Source: an uncultured Alphaproteobacteria bacterium (GTDB lineage Bacteria > Pseudomonadota > Alphaproteobacteria > Rhodospirillales > Rhodospirillaceae). From it: 64,000 nucleotides of DNA. How positions within the stretch are numbered: position 1 is the first letter of the stretch; each line of letters begins with the position of its first letter. The notes under the pieces are model-generated. The model did not search any database, was not told the DNA's origin, and was given only the letters and a program-made list of their open reading frames with translations. The DNA is taken from contig LT599022.1 of assembly GCA_900079695.1 (NCBI GenBank), positions 1,511,245 through 1,575,244 of the forward strand, given 5' to 3'. A program made the position numbers and the translations under genes. This document shows positions 53,208-61,673 of this stretch, in pieces.

Positions 53208-54015
53208 TCTCGCCTCCCTTTCCGAAAAGGCGACCGCAATTCGCCGCACCGCCTTGCGCTGCGCCCTCGCGGCCAAGAAAGGGCACGTGCCGCCCGCGTT
53301 CTCCTGGACCGAGATCGGCGTCGCCCTGTTCTACGGCGGCGGCCTGCGCCTGCGGCCGGCCGAGCCGCATTGGCCCCAACGCGATCGTTTCATTCTCAGC
53401 AAGGGGCACGGCTGCCTGACCCTGTACGCGATTCTCGCCGATCTCGGCTTCTTTCCCGCCGAGCAACTCGACCGGTTCGCCACCGACGGCGCGCTGCTGC
53501 CCGGCCACCCGGATCTCGAAATTCCCGGAGTGGAGTGCATCTCCGGTTCCCTCGGCCACGGCCTCGGCGCCGGGGCGGGAATGGCGCTCGCCGCCCGGAT
53601 GACCGGCGCGGATTGGCGAACCGTCGTCGTCCTGGGCGACGGCGAATGTCAGGAAGGGGCGATCTGGGAAGCGGCGATGTTCGCCGGTCAGCACCGCCTC
53701 GGCAACCTCACCGCGATCGTCGACCGCAACCGCCTCTCGGCCACCGACTTCACCGAAAACGTCGTCGGCCTCGAACCGCTCGACGCGCGGCTGACCGCCT
53801 TCGGCTGGGACGTCGAAACCGTGGACGGGCACGATCTCGACGCGCTCGTCGGACTGCTGTCGCACCGCCCGCAGCGCTCGCGGCCGCTGGCGGTGATCGC
53901 CCGCACCACCAAGGGCAAAGGGGTCGACTTCATGGAAAACTCCGAGCTGTGGCATCATCGCCTGCCGAAAGGCGACGAGATCGCCTCGGCGTGGCGGCAA
54001 CTGGGCGGGGTGTGA
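53197..54015 (+). CDS. Transketolase-like N-terminal subunit
   Basis: The 272-residue protein corresponds to the TPP-pyrophosphate-binding half of transketolase. SKGHG is at 68-72 (His71), and the TPP motif GDGECQEG starts at 147 and ends in Asn178. Two-subunit transketolases occur in many bacteria and archaea, but here within a sugar cluster it is likely dedicated to specialised sugar synthesis. The partner half is the next gene. Confidence 0.9.
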   Translation: MSVDLASLSEKATAIRRTALRCALAAKKGHVPPAFSWTEIGVALFYGGGLRLRPAEPHWPQRDRFILSKGHGCLTLYAILADLGFFPAEQLDRFATDGALLPGHPDLEIPGVECISGSLGHGLGAGAGMALAARMTGADWRTVVVLGDGECQEGAIWEAAMFAGQHRLGNLTAIVDRNRLSATDFTENVVGLEPLDARLTAFGWDVETVDGHDLDALVGLLSHRPQRSRPLAVIARTTKGKGVDFMENSELWHHRLPKGDEIASAWRQLGGV

Positions 54016-54017
54016 AA

Positions 54018-54926
54018 ATGGACTTCCGGGATTCGCTGTTCGACGCGATCCACGACATCGTCCGCGCCGATCCACGGAGCGCGGTACTGACCAACGACAT
54101 GGGCGCCATGGGCTTCGACGCGATCCGCGCGGAATTCCCGGACCGCGCCATCAACGTCGGCATCGCCGAGCAGAACCTGATTTCGGTGGCTTCCGGGCTC
54201 GCGCTCTCGGGCATCCGGGTCTTCGCCTTCGGCATTGCCGCGCACGTCGCCACGCGTTGCCTGGAGCAGATCAAGCTCGACCTCTGCGTGCCGCACGCCG
54301 ACGTGGTGCTGATCGGCTTCGGCCCCGGCCTCGCTTACGGAGCGGACGGCCCGACCCACCACGCGACCGAGGATGTGGCGCTGATGCGCGCCCTGCCGGG
54401 GATGGCGGTCTACACCCCGGCGGACCCGCCTTCGGCCCATGCCTGCGTGCGCCTCGCCCACGCTGCGGGCGGCCCCGCCTATATCCGCCTCGACCGCGAA
54501 GCGGTGCCCTGCGACCTGCCGCCACCCGCCGACGCCACCGGCCTGCGGGTGGTGCACGCGGCGGGAGAGATCGCCATGGTCACTCACGGCATCCTGCTCC
54601 ACAGCGCCCGCGCGGCGATCGCGGCGGCAGGTGTGGAAACCCGGCTGATCGACCTCTACCGCATCAAACCGATCGACGAAGAGGCCCTGCTCGCCGCGCT
54701 TTCGGGCGTTCGCGCGGTGATCGCGGCGGAAGAGCACAACCCGGTCGGCGGTCTCGGCGCCGCGCTGTGCGAAATCGCGATGCGCCGCCGCGCCGGCTTC
54801 ACCGTCGATACCCTCGCGCTGCCCGACCGGTTTCTCACCGGCGCAGCGACGCGCGCCTGGGCGCACCGCGAATTCGGTCTGGACGAAACCGGACTCGCCG
54901 CGGCGCTGCACCGCCTAGCCGAATGA
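54018..54926 (+). CDS. Transketolase-like C-terminal subunit
   Basis: The 302-residue protein matches the pyrimidine-binding and C-terminal halves of transketolase. The catalytic Glu51 lies in NVGIAEQNLISVASGLA. GFGPGLAYGADGPTHHATEDVALM and PAYIRLDREAVPC follow. With the N-subunit it should transfer a two-carbon ketol unit between sugars. ATG 54018 is preferred (GGCGGGG seven bases before); GTG 54012 overlapping the previous stop is the alternative. Confidence 0.9.
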   Translation: MDFRDSLFDAIHDIVRADPRSAVLTNDMGAMGFDAIRAEFPDRAINVGIAEQNLISVASGLALSGIRVFAFGIAAHVATRCLEQIKLDLCVPHADVVLIGFGPGLAYGADGPTHHATEDVALMRALPGMAVYTPADPPSAHACVRLAHAAGGPAYIRLDREAVPCDLPPPADATGLRVVHAAGEIAMVTHGILLHSARAAIAAAGVETRLIDLYRIKPIDEEALLAALSGVRAVIAAEEHNPVGGLGAALCEIAMRRRAGFTVDTLALPDRFLTGAATRAWAHREFGLDETGLAAALHRLAE

Positions 54927-54933
54927 GAGCACC

Positions 54934-56019
54934 ATGCGTAGCAAACCCTTAGCCGACTTCCACGTTCCTGCCATCGGGCTTGGGACCGGCGTTCTCGCCG
55001 ACGACGAGGACGCCGCCGTCGCCGCGCTGCGGGAAGCGTTTTCCGCCGGACTGCACCTCGTAGACACCGCCGAGGTCTACGGCGACGGCCGCGCAGAACG
55101 TTTGATCGCCCGCGCCGCCGAGGGCCATGCGTCGGTTCGCATCGCCACCAAGATCAGCCCCGAACACCTGCACCCGGCCGACATCCGCCCCGCGCTGGAC
55201 GCAAGCCTGCGCCGCCTGCGCCGCGATCGCGTCGACCTCTATCAGATCCATTGGTCCAATCCCGCGGTGCCGCTGGCCGAGTCTCTCGGGGTGCTCGAGG
55301 ATCTGGCCGTCGAGGGCAAAATCGGCGCGATCGGCGTCTGCAACTTCTCGATGAACGAGCTGCGCGAAGCCAAGAGCGTGCTCGGGCGCGTACCTCTGGC
55401 CGCTCTGCAGGCGGAATACAATCTCTTCGACCGCCACGTGGAGCGCGACATGCTGCCGTTCTGCGAGGCGAACCGCATGGCCTTCCTCGCGTACAGCCCG
55501 CTCGACCAGGGCTTCCTCTGCGGCACCGCCCGGGGCCGAGCCGTGCTGACGGAGATCGGCCGCAAGCACGGCTGCTCCGCCGGCGCGATCGCGCTGGCCT
55601 GGCTGGCGCGCCGGGCATGCGTGATTCCGATCCCCCGGTCGATGACGGCGGAGCATATTCGTCAGAATGCCCTCGCCGGGGACCTGGAGCTGGACGCCGA
55701 GGATCTGGCCGCGATCGAACGCGCGTGCGGCGGCGCCCCCGTCGAGGTGCCGGTCGACCACATCCGCGTGGTTCCCGAGAACGTGGGAAACCGGAAGATC
55801 TACGCCACCCTCGACGAAGCGAAACGGAATATCTACGGCCTCACGCCTTCGCCCGCCGAGCTGGCGTCGCAGATTTCGTCGGGCGATTTTCTGAAGCCGA
55901 TCCGCCTGCGCCCACTCGCCGACGGATATTACGAACTCGTCGAAGGCCGCATCCGCTATTGGGCGTGGGTCATCGCCTTCGAGGGCGGCAAGCCGGTTCC
56001 GGCTCTGATCCGCGAATGA
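54934..56019 (+). CDS. Aldo/keto reductase fused to a ParB-like domain
   Basis: The 361-residue protein has an N-terminal AKR domain with the catalytic tetrad Asp44, Tyr49, Lys73 and His106 (LVDTAEVYG; IATKIS; DLYQIHW). The C-terminal part, about residues 272-361, resembles a ParB/sulfiredoxin-type domain (VPVDHIRVVPEN, then SGDFLKPIRLRPLADGYYELV and EGRIRYWAWVIAFEG). In plain AKRs this tail is absent. The reductase half likely reduces a keto sugar; the tail may bind nucleotide. The stop overlaps the next ATG. Confidence 0.82.
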   Translation: MRSKPLADFHVPAIGLGTGVLADDEDAAVAALREAFSAGLHLVDTAEVYGDGRAERLIARAAEGHASVRIATKISPEHLHPADIRPALDASLRRLRRDRVDLYQIHWSNPAVPLAESLGVLEDLAVEGKIGAIGVCNFSMNELREAKSVLGRVPLAALQAEYNLFDRHVERDMLPFCEANRMAFLAYSPLDQGFLCGTARGRAVLTEIGRKHGCSAGAIALAWLARRACVIPIPRSMTAEHIRQNALAGDLELDAEDLAAIERACGGAPVEVPVDHIRVVPENVGNRKIYATLDEAKRNIYGLTPSPAELASQISSGDFLKPIRLRPLADGYYELVEGRIRYWAWVIAFEGGKPVPALIRE

Positions 56020-56795
56020 GCGACATTTACGAGGACACCGCGATGAACGACACCGGCATCACCACCTACGCATCCGGCGACGAAAATCGCTCGCGCGACG
56101 AAATGGCCGCCTGCCTGCGCCGCACCACCATTCCCGAGGACCAGGTCCTGTCCAATCTCGGACTGTTCCTGGAATCGAAGAACCTCGCCCGCATCCTGTT
56201 CATGGACCATCTCTATCGCCAGATCGTCGACGTCCAGGGATGCGTCATGGAGTTCGGCTGCCGCTGGGGGCAGAACCTCGGCCTGTTCTCGGCGCTGCGC
56301 GGCATCTACGAGCCTTTCAACCGGCATCGCCAGATCGTCGGCTTCGATACCTTCGTCGGTTTTCCCGGCATCGCCGACCAGGACGGCGGCGCGTCGCTCA
56401 TGCGCGAAGGCAACCTCGCCACCACCCCCGGCTACCGGCAGGAACTGGAGACCGTCCTCGACCTGCACGAGCGCCTGAACCCCTTGCCCCACATCCGGAA
56501 GTTCGAACTGGTCGCCGGCGACGCCTGCACGGAACTGCCGCGTTATCTGGAGCGCGCGCCGCATACCGTGATCGCCCTCGCCTACTTCGACTTCGATCTC
56601 TACGAACCCACCCTCGCCTGCCTCGATCTGATCAAGGATCGTCTGGTGAAAGGCAGCGTGCTCGGCTTCGACGAACTCAACGATCCCGACTCCCCCGGCG
56701 AAACCCTGGCTCTGATGAAAGCCTTCGGCTTGCGCAACGTGCGCCTGAAGCGCTTCCCCCATGCTTCGCGCGTCTCGTATTTCGTGGTGGAATGA
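56016..56795 (+). CDS. TylF-like SAM-dependent O-methyltransferase
   Basis: The 259-residue protein has VMEFGCRWGQNLGLFSALRG (SAM-binding), IVGFDTFVGFPGI, FELVAGDACTELPRYL and ALAYFDFDLYEPTLACLDLIKDRLVKGS. These features fit the TylF/MycF sugar O-methyltransferase family, where the Asp residues in DFDLYEPT bind metal. It would methylate a hydroxyl on the sugar made by this operon. The ATG at 56016 overlaps the previous stop, and the stop overlaps the following gene. Confidence 0.85.
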   Translation: MSDIYEDTAMNDTGITTYASGDENRSRDEMAACLRRTTIPEDQVLSNLGLFLESKNLARILFMDHLYRQIVDVQGCVMEFGCRWGQNLGLFSALRGIYEPFNRHRQIVGFDTFVGFPGIADQDGGASLMREGNLATTPGYRQELETVLDLHERLNPLPHIRKFELVAGDACTELPRYLERAPHTVIALAYFDFDLYEPTLACLDLIKDRLVKGSVLGFDELNDPDSPGETLALMKAFGLRNVRLKRFPHASRVSYFVVE

Positions 56796-57931
56796 ACATG
56801 GCAGAAATCATCCGCGCCTCGCACCCCGCCTTCCATCCCGAGCGCGTCTCGCTGGTGGTAACGACACGAGGCCGGCCGCAGCAATTCCTGGAAATGGCGG
56901 TTTCCGCATGCGGCCTGATCGCGCGGCCGGAGGAGACCGACCTCTGGGTGTTCCTCGACGAGGACGACGTCACCGGCAGGGATTTGATCGCAACGGTGAA
57001 CGAAACCCCGATGGCGCCCTTCGTCAACTGGCTGATCGCCCCGCGTCAGGCCGCCCTGGGGCAGGCGCAAAACATCGTCTGCGCCGCCGCGCTCGAAACT
57101 TCCGGCCTGGTCCTCGGCTATCCCGACGATTTCCGCCTCGCCTCTCCGGGGTGGGACGACATCCTGCGCCACGCCTACCGCGAATGCCCGGGCCGCCTGG
57201 CGCTGCATTACATTCAAGATCCCACCGCGCAGCCGGAACAAATCACGATCATGGCCGCGTCGAAGGAATGGATCGACACGATCGGCTACTTCATTCCCGC
57301 CCACTTCCCCTATTGGTTCGGCGACAACTGGCTGGACGAGGTGTCCCAGCTCGCCGGAATGAAACGACGCCTCGACATCGTCCAGGTCGCCGACGGGGGC
57401 AAGGGGAAAACCCGACGCATGTGGAACCTGCCGTTCTGGTCGCGCTATTACCGTTTGTGCCGCCTGGAGCGCCTGCGCGACGCCTTGAAGCTGACCGAGG
57501 CGGCCGGCGACGCGGTCCGGTCCGCCGATCTCCGCGCGCGGCTGGAGGCCGAACGCTCCGTACCCCTTCCCGCCCATGAGAATTCCTTGCGCAACGTCAT
57601 CACCGAATTGCGCCTGAGCTCGGAGACCGCACCGCCGAACCGCTCCTATCTCGAAGCCGAGGCCCGCGCTTGTCGTCAACTCTCCGAATGGGCCTCGCGC
57701 GATCCGGCGGCCTTCCACGGCTTCGAGATCGACGGCTTCGACGTGGATGCCGCACTTGCCGCCTCGGATCTCGCCACCGGCGTCTCGCAGGTCGAACAAC
57801 AGCGGATCTGCAAGGCGCTCTTGTCCGGCCGGGCGTGGGGCGCGATCGCGGAAGAAACCGGCGTAGGCGTGGGGCGCTTGCTGGAATGGCGCAATGCCGC
57901 CGCGCTGACGTTGCAACTCGTCCAGGGCTGA
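56792..57931 (+). CDS. GT2-like (GT-A fold) glycosyltransferase with helical tail
   Basis: The 379-residue protein has an N-terminal GT-A-like domain with ERVSLVVTTRGRPQQFLEMA, TDLWVFLDEDDVTGRDLIA, LVLGYPDDFRLASPGWDDIL and a YFIPAHFPYWFGDNWLDEV segment. A helical C-terminal region of about 150 residues ends with an HTH-like stretch (SGRAWGAIAEETGVGVGRLLEWRNAA). The tail is not recognised. Probable transferase of the operon's sugar, or a DUF-type relative without activity. Confidence 0.7.
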   Translation: MNMAEIIRASHPAFHPERVSLVVTTRGRPQQFLEMAVSACGLIARPEETDLWVFLDEDDVTGRDLIATVNETPMAPFVNWLIAPRQAALGQAQNIVCAAALETSGLVLGYPDDFRLASPGWDDILRHAYRECPGRLALHYIQDPTAQPEQITIMAASKEWIDTIGYFIPAHFPYWFGDNWLDEVSQLAGMKRRLDIVQVADGGKGKTRRMWNLPFWSRYYRLCRLERLRDALKLTEAAGDAVRSADLRARLEAERSVPLPAHENSLRNVITELRLSSETAPPNRSYLEAEARACRQLSEWASRDPAAFHGFEIDGFDVDAALAASDLATGVSQVEQQRICKALLSGRAWGAIAEETGVGVGRLLEWRNAAALTLQLVQG

Positions 57932-57950
57932 AACCACCGGAGCGCCCGCG

Positions 57951-59321
57951 ATGAACATCCTGTTCTGCATTTCGCAAATCGACTACGCCGACCACATCGC
58001 CCTGGCCTACCTGTCCGCTGTGGCGAAGCAGCGCGGGCACAGCACCTTCCTCTGCATCCTGGCGCACGACGATCTCTCTTCACGGGTCATGGAAACCCAA
58101 GCCGACGTCGTCGCCTACGCCACCAACATCCAGGGATTCGACGAGATGGTCGCGGCCCACAAGCGGGCGCGGGCACAGCGGAACTTCGTCTCGATCATGG
58201 GCGGCCCGCACGTCACCTTCAATCCCGACACCTTCGCCGAAGCGGGCGTGGACGCCTATTGCATCGGCGAGGGCGAATACGCGTTTCGCGACTTCCTCGA
58301 CCGGGTCGCGGCGGGCCAGTCCTACGACGACGTGCCCAACCTGATCACCCGCGCGGGACGGAACCCCGTGCGCGCGCTGATCGCCGACCTGGACGAGATC
58401 CCCTTTCCGGACCGCGATCTGACCCTGGCCAACACCTACCTCGCCAACACCGAAAAGAAGACGTTCTACGCGACCCGGGGATGCCCGTTCGGCTGCGCCT
58501 ACTGCTGCAACGACATCTACAACGCGATGTATCGCGGCAAAGGCAAAATTCTGCGCCGCTTCGGGGTCGATCGGATTCTTTCGGAGATCGAATACGTCAA
58601 AGCACGCTACCGCACCGAGTTCGTCAAGTTCGGCGACGACCTGTTTGCGATGCATGCCGACGACTGGCTCGCGGAATTCGCCGAAGCGTATCCGCGCCGG
58701 ATCGGACTGCCGTTCAACTGCTACCTGCGGTTCGACACCGTCGACGAAGAGCTGTTGCGGCTGTTGAAACAGGCCGGATGCTGGTCGGTCCATCTTTCGG
58801 TGGACAGCGCCTCCAAACACGTGCGCGACGATGTGTTGAAACGCCGCATGCGCAACGTCGACATCGTCGAACGGCTTCGGATGATCCACGACGCGGGCAT
58901 CAACACCTGGGTCAACTTCATGCTGGCGGCCCCCGATTCGTCTCTCGAGGACGACCTCGCGTCCATCGACATCGGTCGGCGTGGGCGAGTGACCTACGTC
59001 TCCTATTCGACGACGGTTCCGATGCGCGGCACGTCGCTCTACGACTACGCGGACAGTCGCGGATTGATCGATCGCGATCATCACACCAGCGACATGAACG
59101 GATGCATGGAACGTTCCTCGCTCACCTGCTTCAGCGAGAAGGACAAGGACATCCGCTACAACATCTACCTTCTGGGAGCGATCGCCGCAGCCCTGCCGAA
59201 ACCCCTGGCGGCCCCGGTGATGGGAGCGATCCGCCACCTGCCTCCCAATCGGTTGTTCCGCGCGATCCGACAGAAGTACTATCGTCACAACATCGAGCAC
59301 CGGATCTTCAAACTCTCCTAA
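57951..59321 (+). CDS. B12-binding-type radical SAM protein (1)
   Basis: The 456-residue protein has an N-terminal cobalamin-binding-like Rossmann domain (SIMGGPHVTFNPDTFAEAGVDAYCIGEGEYAF; no DxHxxG). The radical SAM domain carries the cluster cysteines Cys178, Cys182 and Cys185 (RGCPFGCAYC). Relatives are methylases or ring/sugar-modifying enzymes. In this operon a C-methylation or other radical sugar modification is plausible. It starts 19 bases after the glycosyltransferase stop. Confidence 0.85.
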   Translation: MNILFCISQIDYADHIALAYLSAVAKQRGHSTFLCILAHDDLSSRVMETQADVVAYATNIQGFDEMVAAHKRARAQRNFVSIMGGPHVTFNPDTFAEAGVDAYCIGEGEYAFRDFLDRVAAGQSYDDVPNLITRAGRNPVRALIADLDEIPFPDRDLTLANTYLANTEKKTFYATRGCPFGCAYCCNDIYNAMYRGKGKILRRFGVDRILSEIEYVKARYRTEFVKFGDDLFAMHADDWLAEFAEAYPRRIGLPFNCYLRFDTVDEELLRLLKQAGCWSVHLSVDSASKHVRDDVLKRRMRNVDIVERLRMIHDAGINTWVNFMLAAPDSSLEDDLASIDIGRRGRVTYVSYSTTVPMRGTSLYDYADSRGLIDRDHHTSDMNGCMERSSLTCFSEKDKDIRYNIYLLGAIAAALPKPLAAPVMGAIRHLPPNRLFRAIRQKYYRHNIEHRIFKLS

Positions 59322-59324
59322 TCG

Positions 59325-60332
59325 ATGAGGGCTTTCCGCATGACGCTTTCCCTCCCCCCCGGACGGTATGTGGTGCTCGGCGCTTCAGGCCTGCTCGGCA
59401 CCCACCTCCTCGCCCGGCTGGGCGGCATCCCCGGGGTCCGGCTGCGTGCCGCGTCGCGACGTCCCGCGCCGGGTGCAGCGGCGGCGGGGGCGGAATGGAT
59501 GCCTTGCGACCTCGCCGACCCGGCACAGGCGGCGGCTGCGGTAGCCGACTGCGACGGCGCCTTCATCGCCGCCGGAGTGCTCGCCACCGCGCCGGTGCTG
59601 GCACGCGACCCGGTCGGCCCGGTTCTGGCCAACCTGCGCGTGGTCACCAATGCCCTGGAAGCGGCCTGGCGCGCCGGAGTGGAGAAATGCCTGTGGGTGT
59701 CGAGCACCACCGGCTATCCGCCGTTGGAGGAGACGCTGTCCGAAGCGCGGATGGACGAAGGCGATCCGCCTCCCGGGTGGTACGGCATCGGTTGGGTGAC
59801 CCGGTTTCTCGAACGCCAATGCCGCTGGTATGCGGAAGCCCTGCCGCGAAAGATGCGTGTCGCGACGATCCGTCCGACGATGATCTACGGCGAGCACGAC
59901 CATTTCGAGGAAGCATCCGCGCACTTCCTGCCGTCGCTGATCCGGCGGGTGGTGGCGCGGGAACGACCGATCGAAGTTTGGGGTACGGGCGAGCAGACCC
60001 GCGATCTGATCCACGCCGACGACGTCGCGCGTGCGGCGATTCTCGCCATGGCGCATCCGGGAGATTTCGGCGCCTGGAACGTCGGCGCCGGCGAAAGCCG
60101 CTCGGTGAACGACTGCCTGCATCTGCTGCTGGAGCTGGACAATTTCGCCGACGCCGAGGTAACTCACCTTCTCGAACGGCCGACCAGCATCAGCCATCGG
60201 CGTTTCGACACCTCTCTGGCAGCCGCGGACCTGGGATTCGCGCCGCAGATCGGGCTGCGGGAGGGACTGCGCCGAACGCTCGCCTGGTACCGCGCACACC
60301 ATGAATCGACCGCCGCCGTCGCGGCGCATTAG
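59325..60332 (+). CDS. SDR-type NAD-dependent epimerase/dehydratase-like protein
   Basis: The 335-residue protein has the NAD motif GASGLLG at 19-25, WVSSTTGY, TIRPTMIYGEHDHFEEASAHF and RDLIHADDVARAAILAM. The catalytic YxxxK site is replaced: the region reads WYGIGWVTRFLE (about 152-163), with no Lys four residues after Tyr. Two other SDRs at the window end show the same kind of change. ATG 59325 is the first start; 59340 is possible. Confidence 0.8.
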   Translation: MRAFRMTLSLPPGRYVVLGASGLLGTHLLARLGGIPGVRLRAASRRPAPGAAAAGAEWMPCDLADPAQAAAAVADCDGAFIAAGVLATAPVLARDPVGPVLANLRVVTNALEAAWRAGVEKCLWVSSTTGYPPLEETLSEARMDEGDPPPGWYGIGWVTRFLERQCRWYAEALPRKMRVATIRPTMIYGEHDHFEEASAHFLPSLIRRVVARERPIEVWGTGEQTRDLIHADDVARAAILAMAHPGDFGAWNVGAGESRSVNDCLHLLLELDNFADAEVTHLLERPTSISHRRFDTSLAAADLGFAPQIGLREGLRRTLAWYRAHHESTAAVAAH

Positions 60333-60344
60333 GAGGTTCCGCAG

Positions 60345-61649
60345 ATGAAGTCCATCGGCCTCGTGGTTCTGAGCTGGCACTATTGGATCGATCCGCTGAA
60401 GCTCCAGCCGCTGTGGGAGCTTTACTACGCGACCCTGCTTGCGGAACGCTTCCCGGACTCGGAGGTGGACGTGATCGACCTGCGCGGCGATCCCGCCGGA
60501 CCGGCCGCAGCCGCAGTGCCCGAGCGCGACGTCTACGTCTACTGGATCATGAAATCGGCCGACGCCTTCGAGGCTTACGATCTGGTGGCCCGCCTGCGCA
60601 AAACTTACCCCGGCAGCCGCCACATCGCCGGCGGCACGCATGTCGACAACCTTCCGGATCAGTGCTCCGGCCATTTCGATGCGATTCTCTCCGGCAGCGC
60701 CGAAGACACGCTGGAATTGGCGGTGCACGATGCCCTCGCAGGACGGCCGCTGGAACGTTCCTATGCCTCCGGCAGGCGCTGTCCGTTCTCCGACTATTCC
60801 CATCCGCGGCGGGATTTCATCCCTCCCGAACGCGTGGTCAACGACAAGCACTTTCAGAAGTACGGCGGCGTTCCGGGAACCGGTGCCTATTTTTCGCGAG
60901 GTTGCGCATTCCGCTGCAATTTCTGCGTCTACAACGTACCCAACCGCTTCGAATTCCGCACTCCCTCGCAGATCTCCGCGGAAATCGACTATTTGAAGCG
61001 AACCTACGGCGTTCGGGGCGTCAATCTCCGCGACGAGGTTTGCATCCCGGTCAACCGCAAGGAAGCGATCCCCTACCTCGAAGCGATCGGCAACGGCGGC
61101 ATCATCTGGCGCGGCCAGACCGTGCCGATGGGCGATGAGGAAATCGTCAGGCTGGCGGCGGAAACCGGACTCAAGGAAGTCGCGCTTGGCCTCGAAAGCG
61201 TGGATTCCGACGCGGTGCTGCGTCTTGCCAACAAGCCGTCCAAGAGCATCGACAACAACAAACGCTATATCGCGCTGCTGCAAAAGTACGGGATCCGGGT
61301 AAAGGTCTGCCTAATCTTCGGGCTTCCGGGTGAAAGCGAGCGGGTATTGGAAAATACCATCGGCTTCCTGGAAGAGGTGCGCCCGGACTTCGTTGCCGTG
61401 TCCGGCTTCGATCCGGTTCCCGGCAGCGCCTTCTTCAAGGATCCGGAACGCTGGGGCATTTCGCATATCGACGACGACCTGTCGAAGCATGCGCATCTGC
61501 TGTTCCGCTTCGGCGACGAAGAGGAAATCGGCCTGCCGTTCGCCTATGCGCCCGAGACGCCGTGGGGCAAGTCTCTCAGCCGCGACCGCATCGCCACCAA
61601 CATCCGGGAGATTCAGGCCTATCTCCGCGAACGCGGGATGAGCTACTGA
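60345..61649 (+). CDS. B12-binding-type radical SAM protein (2)
   Basis: The 434-residue protein has an N-terminal cobalamin-like domain (VLSWHYWIDPLKLQ; HIAGGTHVDNLPDQCSGHFDAILSG) and the radical SAM cysteines Cys187, Cys191 and Cys194 (SRGCAFRCNFC). LKEVALGLESVDSDAVLRLANK and FGLPGESERVLENT follow, typical of this superfamily. It is the last gene of the plus-strand operon. It ends 24 bases before the convergent SDR, with no obvious hairpin between. Confidence 0.85.
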   Translation: MKSIGLVVLSWHYWIDPLKLQPLWELYYATLLAERFPDSEVDVIDLRGDPAGPAAAAVPERDVYVYWIMKSADAFEAYDLVARLRKTYPGSRHIAGGTHVDNLPDQCSGHFDAILSGSAEDTLELAVHDALAGRPLERSYASGRRCPFSDYSHPRRDFIPPERVVNDKHFQKYGGVPGTGAYFSRGCAFRCNFCVYNVPNRFEFRTPSQISAEIDYLKRTYGVRGVNLRDEVCIPVNRKEAIPYLEAIGNGGIIWRGQTVPMGDEEIVRLAAETGLKEVALGLESVDSDAVLRLANKPSKSIDNNKRYIALLQKYGIRVKVCLIFGLPGESERVLENTIGFLEEVRPDFVAVSGFDPVPGSAFFKDPERWGISHIDDDLSKHAHLLFRFGDEEEIGLPFAYAPETPWGKSLSRDRIATNIREIQAYLRERGMSY

Positions 61650-61673
61650 GTGCATCGCGCCGGAGAAAGGCGA

